DNA of 64,000 nucleotides from Azolla caroliniana (GCA_043228905.1 JBHGNT010000017.1:18414001-18478000), one strand, 5' to 3'; counted from the stretch's first letter, positions 10,899-21,080 are shown. Numbers and translations are program-made. Notes: generated by a model not told the origin, from the sequence alone.

Positions 10899-11521
10899 CC
10901 GTACTCATGGAGCACTCGAGCTATCTCCCTGAATAGCGGATCTTCGCCGCCCTGCGTCCGATAGCCTTTGCCGGCAACAGAGTACTCACCGAAATATCGG
11001 GTGAGTTGCTCCGAGGTTGGGTTATCGATCTGAAAGATTCCTCCCTCCGGAAGGCCTGTTAGCGCGCGGATCGCTTCCTCGGTGATGACCTTTGTGGCGA
11101 GCTCTTTGATGACCCGGTCGGCTTCTCTGTGCGGCGGTGCCTCCATGATGGCCAAGAACCCCTCCAGTCCGTTTTGCCTGAACCATTTCCTGGCCGCTTC
11201 CGACAGCGTTTGTGGTTCCATGTCTGCTTCAAGGTCGAGGGAAGATGGCGAGGTAGAGTGGTGATGAGAGTAGGAGCGAGAGAGAGAGCGTTCTGAGCGC
11301 GGAGGTTCTCTGTGTGCAGGTTCGCGTTTGCTCAGCTTCCACTGTCTTGGTGCTTCTGTGCTTCTTGGCTCGCGAAATGAAAAGGTCTCCATGCGTTCTG
11401 CTTCTTCTTTGTGCGTTTTGGCGCCTTTTTCGAGCATGCACACGTCGTGTACCAATTTAGTATTAAGTAGCGTGGCGTCTCTTAAATGCCCACTACGTAC
11501 CTTTTCGCGCCTCGCTTTCAC
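10853..11521 (-). CDS. G1 third gene, N-terminal part
   Basis: 222 codons starting at an ATG 95 bp downstream of the gag-pol stop. After a basic, Ser/Arg-rich leader, residues from about 125 onward (ARKWFRQNGLEGFLAIM, then ALTGLPEGG) form a folded-looking segment. It recalls, loosely, the putative plant transposon protein domain often found in accessory frames of plant Gypsy elements. The frame ends in TGA at 10853, while the next frame (ending at 8526) is open from about 10906. Domain-like sequence continues across the change of frame, so the two are probably one gene of roughly 1000 residues. Function unknown. It could be a structural or envelope-like accessory protein, but I see no transmembrane segments. 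Confidence 0.65.
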   Translation of the reverse strand: MKARREKVRSGHLRDATLLNTKLVHDVCMLEKGAKTHKEEAERMETFSFREPRSTEAPRQWKLSKREPAHREPPRSERSLSRSYSHHHSTSPSSLDLEADMEPQTLSEAARKWFRQNGLEGFLAIMEAPPHREADRVIKELATKVITEEAIRALTGLPEGGIFQIDNPTSEQLTRYFGEYSVAGKGYRTQGGEDPLFREIARVLHEYGCTPDPLSCQKIGQG

Positions 11522-11555
11522 ACCCGTTCATACCTCGATTTTTAATGATTTTCTT

Positions 11556-11557
<2 letters not shown>

Positions 11558-11591
<34 letters not shown>
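11558..11591 (-). repeat. 34-nt homopolymer (A on the G1 sense strand)
   Basis: T34 on the plus strand, lying in the 95 bp gap between the pol stop and the ATG of the third gene. It may be an insertion scar, a replication-slippage product or an assembly artefact. Confidence 0.9.
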
Positions 11592-11599
<8 letters not shown>

Positions 11600-11616
11600 A
11601 ATGACGGTGTGTGACC

Positions 11617-14600
11617 TTACACATCCGTAGGTCCCTTCGGACCCTGACCGTTTGCCTTACGGGTTGCCGTGTCTTCCTTCGTCGCTACTACGGGTTCCCT
11701 GTCGTCTTTTTCTTCCGGATCGATCCGTACCGGTCCCGGACAGGTTCCTGGTATAGTGCCGGTGAGCTGCATAAACGGGTTCTTTGGCATCGGTCCTTTA
11801 TAGGGCTTTAGTCGAAATCCATTCACCCACTTGCCTACTACTTCCCCGGCAAGTGTCCCTATCTGATAGGACCCGTTGTATTCCCTTGTCAGCCAATAAG
11901 GGCCTGTCCATCTGAACCGGAGTTTACCCGGCATCTTGCCCATCCTCGTTTGGAATACTAGCACCGGCTTTCCGATTTCGAACATTTTCTCATTACCTTT
12001 CCGGTGACGGTCAACGAACGCTTTCCGTCGTCGTTGCTCCAGTTCCATGTGTAGGATGCTGGCCAGCCGTTGCTCCTCCAGTTCGCATAGTGCTGCTAGC
12101 CGCATTTCCTCCGACTTCTTTTCATTCAGCCGTTCCCGTAGTTGGATCCGTAAGCTTGGTACCTGAAACTCGACCGGCATGACCGCTTCTAAGCCGAATG
12201 CTAACCGGAACGGCGTTGTCCGGATACTCGTTTTGTATGCCGTTCTGTACGCCCATAGCGCACTATGGAGCTTTGTGTCCCAGTCCGTCCGGTTTTCATT
12301 GACAATTTTGCGGAGAATGTTCTGCAGCGTTTTGTTGGTGGACTCTGCTAACCCGTTCGCCTGTGGGTAATACGGTGTGCTTCTTTTATGGACCACGGCA
12401 TAGAACGTTGTTAAGCTTTCCACTACCTGGCCGAGGAAGTGGCCTCCTTGGTCGCTGATTAATTCAATCGGACATCCATATCGGCACCAAATGTTTTCGT
12501 ACAGGAATTTTGCTGTGGATGACGCGGTGTTGTCTCTCAGGGCCTTAGCTTCCACCCATTTCGTGCAATAATCCGTTGCCACGATGACATAACGATTACC
12601 CGTTCTCATTGCCGGTGGCTTGAACGGTCCGACAAAATCCAACCCCCACTTCTGGAATGGCTCTAGTGGAAGTACCGGTTGGTGTGGCATCCGTGCTTGC
12701 TCCGTAGGCTGGCCCATTCGTTGGCATAGGTCACATTCCTTAGCATACTTGACGGCATCTTTTAGCGTCGTGGGCCACCATAAGCCGCTCTGCCATACTT
12801 TCCTCGCCGTCGCTTCCCCGGCATAGTGTCCTCCGGCAACCCCACAGTGTGCTTCCCGTAAGATTACTTCTTTCTCGTCACTACGGACTGCCCGTCGCCA
12901 TATTCCATCTGCTCCTTTGTGGTAGAGAGTATCCCGTAACAGACAGAAATTGCGGCTCTGCACCGCTAGTCGTTTCCTCTCGTCCCGGTTCATTTCCTCC
13001 GGTGGCAGACCCGTGCTTAGGAATTGGTGCATGTTTGTCAGCCATTTATCTTCTGATGCCACCGTGTCGTCCGCTGCCGTTTCCGGGGTGATACGGAATA
13101 ACTCCGCGTCCGGGAATTCATCCGCTACTCCGTCGCCTGGTTCTCCGGACTCTAACCGGCTCAGGTAGTCTGCTACGGCATGCTGGATACCGGGCCGGTG
13201 AAAAATCTCGAATTCGAACTCCTGCAACAGTAAGGTCCAACGGGCCAACTTACCGGTCAGGGACGCCTTGGAAACTAAGTAGAGGAGCGCCGAGTGATCC
13301 ACATGGAAGGAGAACTTCCTTCCCAATAGGTAGTGACGAAACTTTGTTACACTGTAGATCATGCCCAGAGCCTCCCGTTCCGTCGTTGAATAGTTCTTCT
13401 CCGCTTGGGACAGCTTCCGGCTGGCGTAATATACCGGCCGGTACCATTTGGGCTCCGTAAGCTGCATTAAGGCGCTGCCAATAGCGATGTCGGACGCGTC
13501 CACGAACACGTGAAATTCCTTGCTCCAATCCGGAGGCTGCACGACGGGTGCTTGTGATAAAAGAACCTTCAGGGCATTGTATGCCTTATCCTCCGTATCC
13601 GTCCATTGGAACGGTGTCCGATGTACCGCGGTGTGTAATGGTGTCGCCAAGTCCGCCAAGTGACGGAGCATCCGGCTGTGCCACCGGATTTGTCCTAGGA
13701 ATCGGCTTAGTGCTTTGGCCGTTTTCGGCGCCGGTGCCCCTAGTATGGCGTTTACTTTGTCCGGGTCGACCGCAATGCCCTCCTTACTTACGATGTGTCC
13801 CAGCAATATTCCACTTGAAACCCCAAAGATGCATTTTGCTGGATTTAAGCTTAGCCGGTATAACCTACACTTTTCAAGGCATAACCGTAGGTGCTGCAAA
13901 TGGTCTTTTCCCCGGCTATAGACTGCAAAATCATCCAGGAAAACTTGCATGAAGGCAGGGATGTATTCGCCGAAGATCTCCATGATGATTCGCTGGAAAG
14001 TTGCTGGTGCCGTTTTTAGGCCGAACATCATGACTTCGGCCACGAACACCCCCCATTCGGTAACGAACGCTGTCTTTTCCTGGTCGTCCGGGTGCATCCG
14101 GATTTGATTGTACCCGCTGAACCCGTCTAAAAAGCTATAAACTTCATGACCGGCGACGGCATCCAGTACTCCGTCCGTGAACGGAAGAGGGAATGCATCC
14201 GTAATTGTGGCGGCATTTAGTTTCCTGTAATCAACACACACACGGATTTTACCGTTCTTCTTGGGGACGACGACGATGGGGCTCAGCCACGTCGCTTTCT
14301 TTACCGGCCGGATGAAGCCCACTCTTAGGAGTTTGTCGATTTCCTCCTTCACTTTGGCGGCGTAGTTGGGGTTCATTCGGTAACGTCGTTGCGCCACTGG
14401 TTTCGCGTCCTTGCCTAGGTGGATCTGATGCTGATATAATTGAGGGTCCAGCCCTCGCATGTCTTCGTATGACCAGGCGAATACGTCGCGAAACTCCGTG
14501 AGAAGTTTGATCATCGCCGCTTTATCTTCCGGCTTCATTTCTTTGGCGATGTGTACCGGCTTTGATTCGTCTTTGCTTCCTAGGTTCACTTCGTCGAGCT

Positions 14601-17469
14601 GGGATGCTTTTACCCTTTGGGAAACGGCCATTTCCCGTTCCAACGCTTCCTGTGCTTGCCGTAATTCCCGAATCGCATCTTTGTCTGGTTCGGCTTCGGT
14701 GTCGTCCCGCTGCGGCAAGTATGCGGCTACGGCTTCAGCTACGTCAATCTCGAAGAGTGGTACGATCTTCGGATGTTCCTCCAAGTACCGGGCTTCTTCG
14801 TCGTCCGCCAATCCTTCAAGCATGTTCACACATTCCGCATACAGCGGTGTGCACTCCTTACCGTTGCTCGTCCGTGGTTGTGTCGGTACCCGGACCTTGG
14901 CTTTTCCGCGCCGGAAGGTAATCATATTTTTTCGCCAATTTTGCTTGATGTGTGCTGTTTTCAACCATGGTCTGCCCAGCAGCAGTGGGTACGCGCCTTG
15001 CGCCTGTAGCTGCAGCACTACAGCCGAGATGTGAAATGTGTGGCCTCCTATGGTGACTTCCAATTTCCGTATTAAGCCCGTCGGCCGTACAGAGCTCGTA
15101 TCCGCCATCCGTAGCCAGAACGGACATGGCTCCCATTCATGTATACCCAAGGCATCACACGTGCGAAGGCTTATTACGTTCACTCCGGAACCTCCATCGA
15201 TTACTGTGCCGGGAAGTTCGTGCCCTTTGACAATGGCTGTGATCACCGGACTACTAGTGTCCACCACCGTCGGTCCCTCCTCCGGATTCGAGAAAAGGAC
15301 TGGTGCTGGTGGAGCTATACCGTCTGTCATGACCGTTTTTAGTCCTTCTGTGAATCGCGGCACGAGCTGCAAGAGTCTTCCTAGTGGTAACGTGATCTGA
15401 CATTCTTGTAGTGCTTGCCATGTCTCGTTTTCTGGGTGGCTACCGCCGGCACTCCCTATGGTCTTCGCCTTTTGCCGTTCCGCGTCCGCGACGTTTCTTT
15501 CATTGGCTTCCTTCACCCATTCCGTCGCCTGTTTTCGTATGGCCTCTTGTGTTTCCCATTCTTTGGCCATGCCTTTCGACCGTGTGGTTACTTGCTGTAA
15601 ATCCGCCACCTCCGGAACCACCATATTAACTGCTGGTCGTTTCTCGTAGCTCTTTACCGGGCACTGGTTACTGTAGTGGCCTTCCTGCCTGCAGTAGTAG
15701 CAGTACTCTTTACGGGTATTGCTGGATTCAGCATTGCTGTTAGCCGGAGTCGGTCCCGTAGCGAGTGGTGCGTTCTGTGCCGGTTGGCTCCTTGGGGTTC
15801 CATGTTCCGGGTCCTTAGGGTGACCACCTTTCTTGAAATTTCGTTTCTTATTATTCTTATGTTTATTTCGGTAGTCCGGTCGTGGTGGATCGTAAAATCG
15901 GCCGTAGTCCTCCTGGTGCCTTCGGTAACCAGGGGAATGGTCTCTGTCGTATTGCTCGTGTCGCCTGTTGGGCTCTCGATAACGGTCCGATCGCTCATAC
16001 CGGTCGTAGTTATCACGCCGATTCCCGTACCGGCCATCATTCTCTTGCCTGTCTCCGTACCGGACATCCTGTGCCGGTCGGTACCGGTTCATTTTTTGCC
16101 AACGATCTTCATCTTCGTGTTGGCTGCTTCTTGGCTCGATTCGTCGGACGGGTGGTGCTTGTCGGTTTAACAGGTTATACTCGCACCGGTCCGTTGTATG
16201 ACTCTTGGATTGACAAATCACACACTGAGTGCGCATGGTGCACTCTACTGCCGAGTGTCCGGCATTCAAGCAGATTGTGCATTGAATTGCCTGCCGGAAC
16301 CGGAGATCTTCCTCGGTGGGTAACGCCCGTTGCAGTGTTCCCAGCGTAAGCCATGAGCTTGTCTTTTCCATCTCTCTGACCCGGTCAATGACCTGATCGA
16401 TGGTGCATCCTCGAAAGTCGATCACCGTACACACCGTGCGTAACGGTTCCCGGAGTGCGTTTAAAAATATCGTCCGTAATTCCTCCTCCGGGGGTGCACG
16501 GGCAAGCTGGCTATGCATTCGTTGGAAACGGATGACGAATTGGGGAATGCTTTCCCCTGCCTCCTGCCGGATCGTATAAAACAAGCCCACCATTGTCGTC
16601 TGGTCGACCTCCTTGTGGAAAAAATGCAAGAATTTTGCTTTTAATTCTGCAAATGTTGTGATGGTCGCCGGGTCCTGCGACCGCCGCCATCGTGTCGCTG
16701 GTCCCTCCAACGTGACTCCGAATTCCGCTATCTTCGAGCGTTCTTCTTCCTCCGGTGTCATTCGCTGGGACGTGTGATTTGCTTCCCATGTCTGCTCGAA
16801 GTCATCCACATGCGCTTCCGCATCCGGATCATCGCGGTACTTTGAGTATTGGAACGGCATGTCGTCGTCCAGTATTAAGCCGCGGTTTAGTGGCGTTTGT
16901 TGATATTTTTCCGGTTCTTTCTCCGGTTCCACTTCCGGTTCTTTTGCCGGTCCTTTTTCCGGCTCTTCTTCCGGTACCTTTGCCGGTCCGTTCGTCGGTG
17001 TTGGTGGCTTTGCTTCTTCCACTTCCGGTGTTGGTGGGTTGACGGCTTCCGTTTGCGGTTCCGGATAGCCCTGGTTGAGCGGTTCCGGTTCTGGAGTCGG
17101 CACGGTATCCGACCCGTCGTCTTCCGGGCCGCCGGGGGTATCGTTGCTGCTCCGGTAGTTCGTGTGCACGCTGTATCCCCCTTCGAAATCCGATTCGTAG
17201 GCTGAAAAGGCTTCTGCCTCGTTTTCTCCGCTTGCCAGCGCCTCCAGGAGTCGTTCGGTTTCCCGGAGACTACTTAGACTGCTTCCGTCGTCCTGGTCGC
17301 GAGTTTGCCGTAACCGGAGAGATTCCTCCACGACTCTCCGGATCTCGTTGGAGAACGAACGATCCGAGCGAATTTCCTGCGCTGCTTGCTGGAAAGTCTC
17401 ACGCCGTCTTTGCCGTTCGGCGATGCGTCGAGCTCGGTCTGTAACCAAGTCGTGCGTTGGTCTAGTCAT
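11617..17469 (-). CDS. G1 Gag-Pol polyprotein, intact
   Basis: One uninterrupted 1950-codon frame. Acidic Pro/Glu repeats (about 125-190) precede the gag capsid-like region (205-370). Three CCHC knuckles follow: C397-C400-H405-C410, C416-C419-H424-C429 and, after an Arg/Tyr-rich linker, C590-C593-H598-C603. The protease has D758 in VIDGGSG, where most relatives have D-S/T-G. RT covers about 1020-1240 with FLDD at 1177-1180. RNase H (1315-1435) shows D1324, E1365 and D1391. Integrase has a zinc site near H1541/H1548 and C1579/C1582 and catalytic D1611, D1673, E1709. No chromodomain follows. All catalytic residues are present, so the element looks competent for reverse transcription and integration. 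Gag and Pol share one frame, so their ratio cannot depend on a frameshift. Confidence 0.93.
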   Translation of the reverse strand: MTRPTHDLVTDRARRIAERQRRRETFQQAAQEIRSDRSFSNEIRRVVEESLRLRQTRDQDDGSSLSSLRETERLLEALASGENEAEAFSAYESDFEGGYSVHTNYRSSNDTPGGPEDDGSDTVPTPEPEPLNQGYPEPQTEAVNPPTPEVEEAKPPTPTNGPAKVPEEEPEKGPAKEPEVEPEKEPEKYQQTPLNRGLILDDDMPFQYSKYRDDPDAEAHVDDFEQTWEANHTSQRMTPEEEERSKIAEFGVTLEGPATRWRRSQDPATITTFAELKAKFLHFFHKEVDQTTMVGLFYTIRQEAGESIPQFVIRFQRMHSQLARAPPEEELRTIFLNALREPLRTVCTVIDFRGCTIDQVIDRVREMEKTSSWLTLGTLQRALPTEEDLRFRQAIQCTICLNAGHSAVECTMRTQCVICQSKSHTTDRCEYNLLNRQAPPVRRIEPRSSQHEDEDRWQKMNRYRPAQDVRYGDRQENDGRYGNRRDNYDRYERSDRYREPNRRHEQYDRDHSPGYRRHQEDYGRFYDPPRPDYRNKHKNNKKRNFKKGGHPKDPEHGTPRSQPAQNAPLATGPTPANSNAESSNTRKEYCYYCRQEGHYSNQCPVKSYEKRPAVNMVVPEVADLQQVTTRSKGMAKEWETQEAIRKQATEWVKEANERNVADAERQKAKTIGSAGGSHPENETWQALQECQITLPLGRLLQLVPRFTEGLKTVMTDGIAPPAPVLFSNPEEGPTVVDTSSPVITAIVKGHELPGTVIDGGSGVNVISLRTCDALGIHEWEPCPFWLRMADTSSVRPTGLIRKLEVTIGGHTFHISAVVLQLQAQGAYPLLLGRPWLKTAHIKQNWRKNMITFRRGKAKVRVPTQPRTSNGKECTPLYAECVNMLEGLADDEEARYLEEHPKIVPLFEIDVAEAVAAYLPQRDDTEAEPDKDAIRELRQAQEALEREMAVSQRVKASQLDEVNLGSKDESKPVHIAKEMKPEDKAAMIKLLTEFRDVFAWSYEDMRGLDPQLYQHQIHLGKDAKPVAQRRYRMNPNYAAKVKEEIDKLLRVGFIRPVKKATWLSPIVVVPKKNGKIRVCVDYRKLNAATITDAFPLPFTDGVLDAVAGHEVYSFLDGFSGYNQIRMHPDDQEKTAFVTEWGVFVAEVMMFGLKTAPATFQRIIMEIFGEYIPAFMQVFLDDFAVYSRGKDHLQHLRLCLEKCRLYRLSLNPAKCIFGVSSGILLGHIVSKEGIAVDPDKVNAILGAPAPKTAKALSRFLGQIRWHSRMLRHLADLATPLHTAVHRTPFQWTDTEDKAYNALKVLLSQAPVVQPPDWSKEFHVFVDASDIAIGSALMQLTEPKWYRPVYYASRKLSQAEKNYSTTEREALGMIYSVTKFRHYLLGRKFSFHVDHSALLYLVSKASLTGKLARWTLLLQEFEFEIFHRPGIQHAVADYLSRLESGEPGDGVADEFPDAELFRITPETAADDTVASEDKWLTNMHQFLSTGLPPEEMNRDERKRLAVQSRNFCLLRDTLYHKGADGIWRRAVRSDEKEVILREAHCGVAGGHYAGEATARKVWQSGLWWPTTLKDAVKYAKECDLCQRMGQPTEQARMPHQPVLPLEPFQKWGLDFVGPFKPPAMRTGNRYVIVATDYCTKWVEAKALRDNTASSTAKFLYENIWCRYGCPIELISDQGGHFLGQVVESLTTFYAVVHKRSTPYYPQANGLAESTNKTLQNILRKIVNENRTDWDTKLHSALWAYRTAYKTSIRTTPFRLAFGLEAVMPVEFQVPSLRIQLRERLNEKKSEEMRLAALCELEEQRLASILHMELEQRRRKAFVDRHRKGNEKMFEIGKPVLVFQTRMGKMPGKLRFRWTGPYWLTREYNGSYQIGTLAGEVVGKWVNGFRLKPYKGPMPKNPFMQLTGTIPGTCPGPVRIDPEEKDDREPVVATKEDTATRKANGQGPKGPTDV

Positions 17470-17498
17470 CCATTACCGTCGTTCGCTGCGAGAAAGCA

Positions 17499-17513
17499 GG
17501 ATCGTGGTCGCCA
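17499..17513 (-). other. G1 primer-binding site
   Basis: Reading from the 5' LTR on the minus strand, the sequence is CAGTTT then TGGCGACCACGATCC. A TGG start complements a tRNA CCA end. TGGCGAC is the start known for Ogre/Tat primer sites assigned to tRNA-Arg. The exact tRNA cannot be fixed without a tRNA search. Confidence 0.6.
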
Positions 17514-17519
17514 AAACTG

Positions 17520-18000
17520 TGTTATTCGCTTAGCCGGACAAGGCCTAACACAAGGTGTCACGGAGACACTTCACCAAAGGGTGATTACGGCATAGGATTA
17601 AGATTCAACGATTACACCGACTTACGTAGGTTACACGATTAGATTGCTTTGGTTAATTACACGCGTAAGATATAACAGTGATTACAGAACGGAAATCAAG
17701 ACAGAAGTATAAACATCATAATCTCTATTAATTATCCGCTGTCATTACAATAGGGTCCGGGCCTTTAAATAGGTTATCAGAATCTCTATTAATTATCCGC
17801 TGTCATTACAATAGGGTCCGGGCCTTTAAATAGGTTTCCGGCCCGTAGTACAAAACGGTGCCTCTCGCACCTATTCGGGATCCGTCCGGATCTGGAACGG
17901 CATACCGTTTCCAGTCCGTCCGTCCACACTATGCTCATTTACAACCATATCTAATTAATTCCTTCACTCCGTATTTTGGACTCCTTGCCGGCCGGTAACA
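17520..18000 (-). repeat. G1 5' LTR
   Basis: 481 bp partner of 7993-8473, bounded by TG/CA ends and TSD GGTTT. It would drive transcription leftward. Confidence 0.96.
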
Positions 18001-18839
18001 GGTTTCCCCTACTTCCTTTTGCTCTTCTATACCCTTTGATTTCTCCAGCTATAATATAGGTATATATATACGATGAAATTTCTTCGAGAATTCACAAATA
18101 GTTTGTTGTAAATAGGTGAAAAGAAATCTCCAGAAATTCAATCCAAGGAACTGAGACGATAGATCAAACCCTAATGGTGAGAGTCTCTATAAATAGAAGA
18201 CCCAAATTTAGACCAAAACAAGCAAACTAAAGAAGCAAAATTTAGTCAAAAAGAAGATGAAAGTGAGAAATTACATTTATTCTCTATTTCTCTTTTCCTT
18301 TTTTATTTCTTTTATTCTCGACCTTCAAGCTCTGTCCAACTCGCAGTGACGAAAATACAAACAGCATAAAAACAAACCAACAAATAAATAAATAAATTCA
18401 AGGAAAATATTTCCTCTTGGAATTTGGAAGAATAATATCTGTTATTGGGTTAATATTATTACAAAATACCCTTTGGTGTAGTATCACGTAATTACAGCTG
18501 ATACCCTTCGTATTTTTGTTCTAAATTCTAATACGTGACTCCCCCCCCATTCACACCTTAACATCTGAGTTTGAGCCTCGTCCATTGACTTTTTTCCTAT
18601 TCCCGATGCTCCACTTCAAACCCTTGTTGTTCTGATCCACCCAAATTCTTTTACTAGTCCATCAAAACTAGTATTGCTCTCCTCTTTAAGGGCAAAAGTT
18701 TGGGAATTATATTCATGTAAAATCTCATTGCCCAACAGGTCATAACTAATATGTATGGGTTTAATGATGCTAGTGATTGTTTTGAACTGATGGTATGATC
18801 TTTTCTTACATGACCCATTTCTTCTTATTCAGAATAATT
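18001..18839 (+). other. hAT leader upstream of transposase
   Basis: AT-rich, no domain-bearing frame. A pyrimidine-rich stretch ending TTCTTATTCAG at about 18831 is a good 3' splice site just before the transposase ATG. The leader therefore probably contains a non-coding exon and an intron. TATAAATAG at about 18190-18198 is a possible TATA box. Confidence 0.4.
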
Positions 18840-21080
18840 ATGGCTCCTAAAAGAAAAAACCAACGAACCATCAGTGCGATGTTTGCATGGAAACCACCCA
18901 ACGATACCAATGACATAAATCTAAACAATGATTTAAATGAGGATATGGATATGTTTGGGACTGATTTAGAGAGTTTAACTCGAGAGAGTTGTTCCTCTAA
19001 TATAACTAAAGAAAAGCCTAAGAGAAAATTCCGTGAAGCATGGAGAGATAAATTCCCATGGATAAGATGCATTGTGCAAGGAGACAAAACATTAATGAAA
19101 TGTGCATGGTGTGAGAAATACGCTAGTCCTGGGCCTTGGGGTCTTGGTTTTGGATGCATTACTTTGCAACTTGATGCAATTTTGACCCATGTCAACTCAA
19201 GTGGTCATAAATTATGTGCATCAAAGTGGATATGTGATGTTGAAGGGAAAGCAATGTCCATCCCAAAGCATGTATCACAATTAGATGATATTAACAAAAA
19301 TAAGGTCATAACAACAATGAAACTCATGTACTTTATTGCAAAAAAAGATTTGTCTATCGCTACATACCAAGAATTATGTGATTTGGCTGTGCTACTAGAG
19401 GTGCCTAATATGCCTAAGCAACATGATTATATATCTTATACTAGTAGATATGGGGGATATGAATTTTTGGTTGCCTTCGGGAAATATCTTCTAGAAATTC
19501 AAAGCTCAAACCTAATAAATTCCCCATACTACTCTTTGATGCTAGATGAAAGTACTGACAATGGATTAGAGTTGCATCTCATTATGTATGTTACATATTT
19601 GCAATGTGGTGGTTGTGGGCCTAAGCAAACTGAATATATGGGTTTGCTGAAAATTCCCAATGGTAAAGGTAGAACTATATATGAACATGTTAAGCATCTA
19701 TTAGGCGATCGATGCCTCAACATGAACAAGTTGATCGGATTGGCAACTGATGGTGCATCATCAATGATTGGTAGTGAAATTGGAACAGTAACATTAATGA
19801 AAAATGATATCCCAAATTTGGTTGGTGTACATTGTATTGCTCATAGAGAAGCATTGGTTATTTCAGATGTATCTAAAGATATCCCTGAGCTCATTCTTGT
19901 AGAAAAAATTGCAAATAAGGTATATGCATGGGCTAACAATAGTACCAAAAGGACACATGAAATTTTAGAGCTCTTGGAACAAATGCAATTGGATGCTCAT
20001 AGACCATTACAAATTCATAATATTCGTTGGTTGTCACGTGGTCAAGTCATGGAAAGACTAGTGAGTATAATGCCTGCAATACTTACTATTTGGAAGAAAG
20101 AGAACTTAAACGAGTGGTATAATAAAGCTTGTATCTATAGTGTGCAATTTTGCTTTTGTATGATGGCTGATGTGTTGCATTTGATGAATATCTTGAGCTT
20201 GAAACTTCAAAAAGAGAATTTGGATGTAACTTCAATTGGTGCAGAAATTGATATTACAATTTCTAATTTGCGGAGGTCTTTCTTGAGAAATGACACATTT
20301 GCGGATGGAACAATGTATTTATCCAAGTTCTTAAGATGTTCTAAAGTTGGGTTTTTGGAAATAGAGGATAAAGATGGCGTTACATATAGACATGAACTAT
20401 ACTTCAAACAAATTCCTATGGATAAAGCAAGTCAAAATGATCCAAATCCCAATATTGCAAAATCTAAGGGAATGAGGCCATTTATAGATGGATCACTTGA
20501 AAGTTGTATTAAACTATCTCAAAATTATGTGCAAAATGTTATTGATGGACTAAATGCAAGATTCCCTGACTTAAGCCTCTTCAATGCAGCAAAATTATTC
20601 AGCCCATGCCATTATGCAGATGATGATGTGATTAGGGATAGTAAAGCAAAGACATGGTTGGGAATTTTGATTTCTCACTTACAGCCAAATGTTGATGTCA
20701 ATGCATGTCCTCAAATTTCACATGATGCAAAGGCTTGTGAAATGGAACTCTATAGGTTTGTTGACACTTTACGTTTAAATTGTGAAGGCTATACTATGCA
20801 TGAAGCTTGGCGTATGTTTTGCAAAATGAAGGATTGGCAAGATAGTTTCCCTCATTTGATGAAATTATGGCAAGCTACTTTGGTTATTCCTTCTAGCACA
20901 GTTTCGTGTGAGAGAGGGTTCTCTAAGCAAAATCTCATCAAAGAGATGAAAAGAAATCGATTGAATATAGAGCATTTAGATGATTTAATGCGAGTCTCAT
21001 TGAATGAGCCACGCATTGAAGAAATACAATGGGATCGTGTACATGAAATTTGGAAAGATGCAAAGGATAGAAGGATATAA
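18840..21080 (+). CDS. hAT transposase, intact
   Basis: 746 residues from the ATG at 18840. An in-frame ATG at 18795 would add 15 hydrophobic residues but precedes a likely splice acceptor. It would cut and paste the element by binding its ends. A BED-like zinc finger is visible at C88-C91-H117-H123. The RNase H-fold catalytic core shows D236 (MLDESTD) and D304 (LATDGASSMIG), followed by CIAHREAL. The C-terminal hAT dimerisation region holds the conserved VIPSSTVSCERGFS motif with the catalytic-position Glu, then NRLNIEHLDDLMRVSLN. The frame has no stop or frameshift. The core resembles the ZNF862/KIAA1586-type hAT lineage more than Ac. Codon use is AT-rich like the flanks and unlike G1. Confidence 0.9.
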   Translation: MAPKRKNQRTISAMFAWKPPNDTNDINLNNDLNEDMDMFGTDLESLTRESCSSNITKEKPKRKFREAWRDKFPWIRCIVQGDKTLMKCAWCEKYASPGPWGLGFGCITLQLDAILTHVNSSGHKLCASKWICDVEGKAMSIPKHVSQLDDINKNKVITTMKLMYFIAKKDLSIATYQELCDLAVLLEVPNMPKQHDYISYTSRYGGYEFLVAFGKYLLEIQSSNLINSPYYSLMLDESTDNGLELHLIMYVTYLQCGGCGPKQTEYMGLLKIPNGKGRTIYEHVKHLLGDRCLNMNKLIGLATDGASSMIGSEIGTVTLMKNDIPNLVGVHCIAHREALVISDVSKDIPELILVEKIANKVYAWANNSTKRTHEILELLEQMQLDAHRPLQIHNIRWLSRGQVMERLVSIMPAILTIWKKENLNEWYNKACIYSVQFCFCMMADVLHLMNILSLKLQKENLDVTSIGAEIDITISNLRRSFLRNDTFADGTMYLSKFLRCSKVGFLEIEDKDGVTYRHELYFKQIPMDKASQNDPNPNIAKSKGMRPFIDGSLESCIKLSQNYVQNVIDGLNARFPDLSLFNAAKLFSPCHYADDDVIRDSKAKTWLGILISHLQPNVDVNACPQISHDAKACEMELYRFVDTLRLNCEGYTMHEAWRMFCKMKDWQDSFPHLMKLWQATLVIPSSTVSCERGFSKQNLIKEMKRNRLNIEHLDDLMRVSLNEPRIEEIQWDRVHEIWKDAKDRRI

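Larger units (their letters stand above)
7993..18000 (-). mobile_element. Ty3/Gypsy LTR retrotransposon G1 (non-chromodomain, Tat/Athila-like), young
   Basis: 10,008 bp with 481 bp LTRs that begin TGTTA and end TAACA, flanked by an exact 5 bp TSD GGTTT (7988-7992, 18001-18005). I found one difference between the LTRs (8046 G, 17573 A). Order on the minus strand: 5' LTR, primer-binding site, a single 1950-codon gag-pol frame, a 34-nt A-run, a further gene in two overlapping frames, 3' LTR. The integrase lacks a chromodomain, and extra sequence follows pol, as in the Tat/Ogre/Athila group. Exact lineage is not provable by eye. Confidence 0.95.
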
